From NCBI GenBank assembly GCA_903922745.1, contig CAIXVA010000026.1, positions 1 through 10,659 on the forward strand: a DNA stretch of 10,659 nucleotides, given 5' to 3'. The position numbers and the translations under genes were made by a program. Source of the DNA: an uncultured Actinomycetes bacterium. GTDB taxonomy: Bacteria; Actinomycetota; Actinomycetes; Nanopelagicales; Nanopelagicaceae. The notes below the pieces were generated by a model. The model saw nothing but the letters and a program-made list of their open reading frames with translations, did not search any database and was not told the origin of the DNA. Shown here piece by piece: positions 6,445 through 10,659 of this stretch (position 1 is its first letter; each line of letters starts with the position of its first letter).

Positions 6445-7304
6445 TTAGCTATAACTAGCCAAACACCCAGGGCTGTAACTCCTATTCCTAGGAAGCCTTG
6501 GGTGTTTACTTTTTCACCAAAGAGAAAGAATGCCTCTATCGCCGTTGCAGGCGGAACTAAATACAACAATGACGAGACAGAAGCTGCGCTTCCCTGGTTG
6601 AGTAACCATAACAAGAGCAAAATTGCACCAACTGATAACACTGCGATCAACCAAATGAATGCAGCTATAAATTTTCCGCTCCATTGGATATGGGTTCCAC
6701 CGGTTAAAACCGCTGCAATAGCTAGTACAAGCCCGCTAGCTAGGTATTGATAAGCGGTACCAGCGATGAGCGGAACATTCGCGCCTATCTTTTTCTGTAA
6801 CAAAGTCGCCGTGGTGCTGCCAACCAAAGCAATCAAGATTCCAATTACTGCACTTGCTGGTATCGATTGCTCGAATGACGGACCTAATACCAATACAACA
6901 CCCAGCAGACCAAGAAATAGCCCAGCAAACTGTCGACCTCTCAGTCTTTCACCCAAAACTTTTACCGCTAACAACGAAACTAGCACCGGCTGTACGCTTG
7001 TTACCACTGCAGCTACACCTGCCGGAAGCCCTTTAGAAATTGAAAAGAAGACTCCACCTAAATAACAGGCATGTAGGAAAAAACCTATTAACGAAGATCG
7101 CCAAATTGCCGATGAACCAATTGCAATGGGTGATTTGATGATGGTGGCTACAAGGAACAGAATTAATGAAGCAATTAACACACGAACCGCTAGGAAAATA
7201 AAAGGGTCGGCGTACGGCAATCCGTATTTCGCGCCAACAAAACCAGTACTCCATAACGCAACGAATAGAATCGGTGCGAATTTAGAAAACTTTAAGCCTC
7301 GCAA
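6441..7304 (-). CDS. EamA/DMT-superfamily membrane transporter
   Basis: This is a ten-helix transporter of the drug/metabolite transporter superfamily with two EamA repeats. The first begins FAPILFVALWSTGFVGAKYG and ends near LLGVVLVLGPS; the second starts around ASAVIGILIALVG and ends at FLGIGVTALGVWLVI. The GLPAGVAAVVTSVQPVL and GSAASVSSLLYLVPPATAI stretches are typical helix 3-4 and 8-9 signatures. Substrate cannot be read from sequence; relatives export amino acids, metabolites or drugs. The start is uncertain. The open frame reaches 7382, but everything upstream of about 7292 overlaps the SRPBCC gene. I favour TTG at 7304 (287 residues), preceded by GAAGG and putting the start just before helix 1; ATG at 7340 (299 residues) is the alternative. 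It is the last gene of the oxidase operon. Its 3' end contains the probable qcr terminator. Confidence 0.88.
   Translation of the reverse strand: MRGLKFSKFAPILFVALWSTGFVGAKYGLPYADPFIFLAVRVLIASLILFLVATIIKSPIAIGSSAIWRSSLIGFFLHACYLGGVFFSISKGLPAGVAAVVTSVQPVLVSLLAVKVLGERLRGRQFAGLFLGLLGVVLVLGPSFEQSIPASAVIGILIALVGSTTATLLQKKIGANVPLIAGTAYQYLASGLVLAIAAVLTGGTHIQWSGKFIAAFIWLIAVLSVGAILLLLWLLNQGSAASVSSLLYLVPPATAIEAFFLFGEKVNTQGFLGIGVTALGVWLVIAN
6461..6514 (+). terminator. Intrinsic terminator of the ctaE-qcrCAB operon, inside the transporter gene
   Basis: AAACACCCAGGGCT (6461-6474) pairs with AGCCTTGGGTGTTT (6494-6507) to give a 14-bp stem with a 19-nt loop. The only non-Watson-Crick pair is a G-U wobble in the plus-strand RNA, which would be a C-A mismatch in the minus-strand RNA. 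A TTTTT run follows at 6510-6514 on the plus side, and no T-run follows on the minus side. It therefore points to termination of qcrB transcription, 17 nt after the qcrB stop codon, within the last codons of the converging transporter gene. Confidence 0.6.
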
Positions 7305-7765
7305 ATCGCCTTCAGGCGCACCAAGGACTTCGCCATCCATTTCGGATTGTGTTCCATGGCGCCAGTCATCGCGAGCCACCACTTTGCAATCAAAGGAATA
7401 TGGCTTGCATCAAAAGATTCAGTGACCTGTGTTGTGCCATTGCCCAAATCTTTTAGTTCATAGCACCACGTCCACTTCATTAAGTGGCACCAAGTGATTT
7501 TCCTATTTTCTTCAAAAGCAACTACGGTGTTCTTGATCCGATATGCAACCTTGATTTTCATTGCCATGGAAAACTTTGCGCCTAGAAATAATCTTTCAGG
7601 GCCTGAGATTGAACTCTGAATAGTTCCAGATCCATCAAATAACTGATGCGCGGCAGGGTTAGCAAGCAGATCAAAAATTTTTGATGCTGGGGCTGCAATT
7701 ACAATGCGTGCGGCCGATGTGTTCGGATAGTCAGTGGCAAGTATTTCTGCCCGATCGTTGCTCAT
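7292..7765 (-). CDS. SRPBCC/START-fold protein of unknown ligand
   Basis: The 157-residue product has the pattern of the SRPBCC (polyketide cyclase/Bet v 1-like) fold. A first strand and helix bear the signature ARIVIAAPASKIFDLLAN (19-36) followed by HQLFDGSG. Central strands KFSMAMKIKVAYR and KITWCHLMKWTWCYELK (64-105) come next, then GNGTTQVTESFD, and a long C-terminal helix (about 121-155). Such proteins enclose a hydrophobic cavity for lipids, quinones or polyketides; no catalytic residues can be assigned. No signal peptide or membrane helix is seen, so it is likely cytoplasmic. Its ATG shares a base with the ctaF stop codon (TAATG), so it is translated as part of the cytochrome oxidase operon. 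That could hint at a link to quinone or heme handling, but only by association. Confidence 0.78.
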   Translation of the reverse strand: MSNDRAEILATDYPNTSAARIVIAAPASKIFDLLANPAAHQLFDGSGTIQSSISGPERLFLGAKFSMAMKIKVAYRIKNTVVAFEENRKITWCHLMKWTWCYELKDLGNGTTQVTESFDASHIPLIAKWWLAMTGAMEHNPKWMAKSLVRLKAICEA

Positions 7766-8169
7766 TAGTGCGAAGTGGCGCTAACTGGTTTTTCGTACTC
7801 AGTGACCATTCCGATTACAGAAATCATCAAAGCTCCGATGCCAATGAGCGAGAGCCACCAACCAACAATTAATCCAAGTGCCATTGTGCAAGCACTTAGC
7901 GCTACAGGTAGTGGCCACCAAGAATGAGGACTGTAGAAACCAAGTTCACCAGCACCATCTGCAATTTCTGCGGTCACATTATCTTCTGGAAGTATTACGC
8001 CAATACGTTTTTGTGTGAACCAAACATAAAAGCCAACCATTCCTGCCAGACATGCCGCTAGCAACATTCCACCAATACCTACAGGTTCTCCGCCAACCTG
8101 CCAATAAATCACAGTCATTAAAACGTAGAACAGAGCGAGACCGCCGAAGAGGCGCCATGAAGCCTTCAT
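7765..8169 (-). CDS. ctaF: Cytochrome c oxidase subunit IV, actinobacterial type
   Basis: CtaF is the small fourth subunit of the actinobacterial aa3 oxidase (Pfam family COX_ARM/cyt c oxidase IV of actinobacteria), needed for stability of the complex rather than catalysis. The 134 residues have two N-terminal helices (about 7-24 and 31-51), a hydrophilic loop, the diagnostic GFYSPHSWWPLP at 77-88, and two further helices (about 89-122). The length is normal. The ATG at 8169 is three bases after the ctaD stop, with AAGGAG eleven bases upstream inside the ctaD 3' end. The ctaF stop overlaps the following SRPBCC gene by one base. Confidence 0.93.
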   Translation of the reverse strand: MKASWRLFGGLALFYVLMTVIYWQVGGEPVGIGGMLLAACLAGMVGFYVWFTQKRIGVILPEDNVTAEIADGAGELGFYSPHSWWPLPVALSACTMALGLIVGWWLSLIGIGALMISVIGMVTEYEKPVSATSH

Positions 8170-8172
8170 GTT

Positions 8173-9828
8173 TTACTCAGCTCCTTCTGTTTTGATGTGC
8201 GGATGATGCAAATCAAAAGCCGGACGCTCACTAGAAATGCGAGGCATCGTTAAGAAGTTGTGACGTGGTGGCGGACATGATGTTGCCCATTCCAATGAGG
8301 CGCCATAGCCCCAAGGATCATCCACTCCAACAAGAGGTGACTTACGAGTTATCCAAATGTTAATCGCAAAAGGAATCATCGACAGTGCCAACAAGAATGA
8401 ACCAATAGTAGAAACTGTATTCATGAAGGTGAAGCCATCAGTTGGCAAGTAGTCAGCGTATCGACGAGGGAAGCCCTTGATACCTAACCAGTGTTGGATC
8501 AAGAAAGTTAAGTGGAAGCCAACAAACAAGGTCCAGAAGTGGATCTTTCCTAGTCGTTCATTGAGCATGCGGCCAGTCATCTTTGGCCACCAGAAATAGA
8601 AGCCAGCGAACATCGCAAAGACCACAGTTCCGAAGAGAACGTAGTGGAAATGTGCAACAACGAAATAACTAGCAGAGACTGCAAAATCAAGTGGTGGTGA
8701 AGCAAGAATGATTCCTGTTAATCCGCCGAACAAGAAGGTAACGAGGAAGCCCATAACCCACAACATTGGAGTTTCAAATGTTACGTGGCCTCTCCACATT
8801 GTTCCGATCCAGTTGAAGAACTTCACACCGGTTGGAACACCGATAAGAAATGTCATGAATGAGAAGAATGGAAGTAGAACCTGTCCGCTCGCAAACATAT
8901 GGTGAGCCCAGACTGATACTGACAGTGCTGAAATTGCGATAGTTGCAGCGATCAAACCTAAATAACCAAAGATTGGTTTACGGCTAAATACCGGCAAAAT
9001 TTCGGTTGCGATACCAAAGAATGGCAAGGCCAAAATGTAAACCTCGGGGTGCCCGAAGAACCAGAATAAGTGCTGGAAGAGCATCACCCCACCGTTGGCG
9101 GGATCAAAGAGATGCGTTCCATATATTCGATCTGCTTCAAGACCGAGTAGAGCTGCAGCTAGCGGTGGGAATGCAAGCAACACCAAAATAGCAGTCAGCA
9201 AAACGTTCCAAGAAAAGATTGACATGCGGAACATCGTCATACCTGGGGCGCGCATTGTGAAAATAGTTGTAATGAAGTTAACGCCACCAAGAATTGTTCC
9301 GACACCACTAATAGCTAGACCAACTAGCCAAAGATCTCCACCGATTCCGGGTGAGTACTGCGCATTTGAAAGTGGGGCATAAACGGTCCATCCAAATGAA
9401 GCCGCACCACCTGGTGATAAGAAGCCACCAAATGCCATCAAAGAACCAAAGAGGTACAACCAATATGACAACATATTGAGACGAGGGAATGCAACGTCAG
9501 CTGCTCCAATTTGCAGCGGCATGATGACATTTGCGAAACCAACAAATAACGGGGTTGCAAACATCAGCAACATGATCGTTCCATGCATTGTAAAAATCTG
9601 GTTGTATTGCTCATTGCTCAAGAATTGCATTCCCGGACGTGCTAACTCTGCACGTAGGGCAAGGGCTAGAACTCCTCCAACTAAAAACCAGGCAAAAGAT
9701 GTCATCAGGTACAAGTACCCAATGGTCTTATGATCTGTTGAAGTAATCCACTTTACGAAGGATTTACCTTTAGCCGTCGGCAGTGGCCCACTCGCAGTTA
9801 CCGTTGGACGTTCTGCATATGTAGTCAT
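8173..9828 (-). CDS. ctaD: Cytochrome c oxidase subunit I (aa3, type A1)
   Basis: CtaD holds heme a, heme a3 and CuB, reduces O2 to water and pumps protons. In the 551-residue chain, heme a ligands are H82 (TMHGTIM) and H395. The heme a3 ligand is H393 ([11 protein letters not shown]). CuB ligands are H260, H309 and H310 (WAHHM). Y264 in HPEVY is the residue cross-linked to H260. E262 in the same motif ends the D-channel, which starts at D111 in DVAFPRLN, and K335 in [10 protein letters not shown] marks the K-channel; this is the A1-type arrangement. About twelve helices are present and the C-terminus carries the actinobacterial PPRHNF...AFDLHHPH tail. The ATG at 9828 overlaps the ctaC stop (ATGA) and has a strong AGGGGAG ribosome site. 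No missing key residue was found. Confidence 0.97.
   Translation of the reverse strand: MTTYAERPTVTASGPLPTAKGKSFVKWITSTDHKTIGYLYLMTSFAWFLVGGVLALALRAELARPGMQFLSNEQYNQIFTMHGTIMLLMFATPLFVGFANVIMPLQIGAADVAFPRLNMLSYWLYLFGSLMAFGGFLSPGGAASFGWTVYAPLSNAQYSPGIGGDLWLVGLAISGVGTILGGVNFITTIFTMRAPGMTMFRMSIFSWNVLLTAILVLLAFPPLAAALLGLEADRIYGTHLFDPANGGVMLFQHLFWFFGHPEVYILALPFFGIATEILPVFSRKPIFGYLGLIAATIAISALSVSVWAHHMFASGQVLLPFFSFMTFLIGVPTGVKFFNWIGTMWRGHVTFETPMLWVMGFLVTFLFGGLTGIILASPPLDFAVSASYFVVAHFHYVLFGTVVFAMFAGFYFWWPKMTGRMLNERLGKIHFWTLFVGFHLTFLIQHWLGIKGFPRRYADYLPTDGFTFMNTVSTIGSFLLALSMIPFAINIWITRKSPLVGVDDPWGYGASLEWATSCPPPRHNFLTMPRISSERPAFDLHHPHIKTEGAE
8181..8186 (-). promoter_or_regulatory. Ribosome-binding site of ctaF
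   Basis: AAGGAG occurs eleven bases upstream of the ctaF ATG, within the end of ctaD. The distance is longer than ideal, but the short gap of three bases between the two genes suggests reinitiation assists. Confidence 0.45.
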
Positions 9829-10574
9829 GCTTGGCTCCCCTTAAGTGTTTCCAGATAAGCATCGTATTCGGCAGGTGTAACTACCTTGACCTTGAAAAGC
9901 ATTTGTGAGTGATTACGTCCACACAAAATATTGCAACGGCCTGGGAACTCTCCCAATTTATTTGCCGTAAATTCTAAATGGTTAGTAACTCCAGGAAGAT
10001 TCTGCATCTGAATCATGAAGGCTGGAATCCAGAAACCATGAACAACATCGTTTGAAGTAATGGTGTATCGAACTCGTTCACCTAATGGGACGATCAAAGT
10101 CGGAGTTTGTTCAGGAGTTCCTGTAACTAGAGCGTTTGCTCCCGCTTCTGGGTAGCCAAACTGCCATGACCATTGAATTCCCTTGACGGTAATCTCGTGT
10201 GCATAAGTCGTTGTCTTTTCGGTAATCACATTTTGTTTTTGAATTGTGAAAAAGAAAAGAACTGCAACGATGATAAATGGAATAATTGTGTAAGCAATCT
10301 CGACCGGCACGTTGTACTGAGTCTGCTTTGGAAACTCTGGTCCAGTTTTCTTGCCCCTATGAAAAACTGCGGGCCACAAAATTAGAATTAAAGTAAAGAC
10401 TCCAACAACACCTGCGGCAATCCAAGCGCCTTGCCACAAAGACAGTGACTGATCGTTAACACTTGAAACGCCCTCGGGGAAACCCCAATCAGTGCTCTTA
10501 GAACAGCTTGTTAGCAATAGGACAGGAATGAGGATGAGCAGTGCTCGTAAGCGCGAAAACAAGGTGCGAGGCAT
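9825..10574 (-). CDS. ctaC: Cytochrome c oxidase subunit II, lipoprotein
   Basis: CtaC takes electrons from QcrC at its dinuclear CuA centre on the outer face of the membrane. Numbered from the ATG at 10574 (249 residues), it has a lipoprotein signal with lipobox LTSC (C24 the likely lipidated residue), two membrane helices (about 47-67 and 93-109), the aromatic QWSW electron-entry region (about 134-137), and a cupredoxin domain. CuA ligands are H179 (VVHGFW), C214, C218, H222 and M225 in [14 protein letters not shown]. The residue between the cysteines that is normally Glu (CxELCG) is Ile216. The frame stays open to a GTG at 10619, but the ATG is chosen because it gives a normal signal peptide and has a -10 box seven bases upstream. 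The gene heads the ctaC-ctaD-ctaF-SRPBCC-EamA operon. Confidence 0.95.
   Translation of the reverse strand: MPRTLFSRLRALLILIPVLLLTSCSKSTDWGFPEGVSSVNDQSLSLWQGAWIAAGVVGVFTLILILWPAVFHRGKKTGPEFPKQTQYNVPVEIAYTIIPFIIVAVLFFFTIQKQNVITEKTTTYAHEITVKGIQWSWQFGYPEAGANALVTGTPEQTPTLIVPLGERVRYTITSNDVVHGFWIPAFMIQMQNLPGVTNHLEFTANKLGEFPGRCNILCGRNHSQMLFKVKVVTPAEYDAYLETLKGSQA
9835..9841 (-). promoter_or_regulatory. Strong ribosome-binding site of ctaD
   Basis: AGGGGAG lies six bases before the ctaD ATG, inside the last codons of ctaC. It is the best Shine-Dalgarno match in the window and contrasts with first-in-operon genes, which have none. Confidence 0.65.
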
Positions 10575-10581
10575 GGGGGTA

Positions 10582-10587
10582 AGGATA
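10582..10587 (-). promoter_or_regulatory. -10 box for the ctaCDF operon, leaderless type
   Basis: TATCCT on the minus strand ends seven bases before the ctaC ATG at 10574. No Shine-Dalgarno sequence is found between them and no -35 hexamer is recognisable. The remaining upstream sequence to the window edge (10588-10659) contains no supported gene; it includes an 8-bp palindrome TCGTACGA at 10608-10615 and a TTGACT at 10621-10626 that could belong to a divergent promoter beyond the window. Confidence 0.4.
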
Positions 10588-10659
10588 GTTTGTATTGGCC
10601 CTGAGCGTCGTACGAGCACATTGACTAGGAGTGGTGGCGCTCCTCACATCTATTGAAGA

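Noticed and set aside
7126..7425. Plus-strand open frame of 99 codons opposite the EamA/SRPBCC junction
   Set aside because: It is antisense to two recognisable genes, its composition mirrors the opposite strand, and no homology signature is visible.
10627..10644. AGGAG-N8-CTCCT inverted repeat near the right edge
   Set aside because: Short stem with no T-run, and too close to the window edge to judge; not reported as a terminator or operator.
1..10659. A novel defence system, mobile element or biosynthetic cluster
   Set aside because: All sizeable genes fit a conserved actinobacterial housekeeping and respiration block; no transposase, integrase, direct repeats, CRISPR-like spacing or base-composition break was noticed.

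Overview
The window looks like chromosome from a low-GC, streamlined actinobacterium, most likely a freshwater 'acI' type (Nanopelagicales, Candidatus Planktophila/Nanopelagicus-like). The reasons are the actinobacterial respiratory gene set (diheme QcrC, Rieske QcrA with three membrane helices, QcrB with a long C-terminal tail, a four-helix CtaF), the moderate GC, very short or overlapping gene junctions, and apparently leaderless first genes. The lineage call is an inference from gene content and style, not from a database match.

Layout. Positions 1-140 (-) hold the 5' end of an alpha/beta hydrolase gene. It is divergent from a stand-alone DEDDh 3'-5' exonuclease (194-826, +). The exonuclease converges on and overlaps trpD (804-1847, -), which is the downstream partner of a receiver-like protein gene (1856-2278, -). 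A 158-bp divergent intergenic region separates this pair from the plus-strand operon ctaE-qcrC-qcrA-qcrB (2437-6444). That operon converges, with a 4-nt overlap, on a minus-strand operon read as ctaC-ctaD-ctaF-SRPBCC protein-EamA transporter (10574 down to 6441). A probable intrinsic terminator for the qcr operon lies inside the 3' end of the transporter gene.

Function. The core is the terminal respiratory chain. QcrABC (menaquinol:cytochrome c reductase) passes electrons through its own membrane-tethered diheme cytochrome c to the CuA centre of CtaC and then to the heme a/a3-CuB site of CtaD; CtaE and CtaF complete the aa3 oxidase. In actinobacteria these proteins form a III2IV2 supercomplex with no soluble cytochrome c, and none is encoded here. 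The order exonuclease / trpD / ctaE-qcrCAB / ctaF...ctaC matches the Mycobacterium tuberculosis block Rv2191-Rv2200c as I remember it. Here a receiver-like gene is inserted before ctaE, ctaD lies between ctaC and ctaF, and two unrelated genes (SRPBCC, EamA) sit at the end of the oxidase operon.

No RNA genes, CRISPR arrays, insertion sequences or phage genes were recognised, and no wholly new system is evident. The points most worth a second look are an exonuclease that appears to have lost its usual GIY-YIG half, an isoleucine replacing the usual glutamate in the CuA loop of CtaC, a consistent leaderless promoter pattern, a terminator embedded in a convergent coding sequence, and a shared operator-like palindrome at 165-180.
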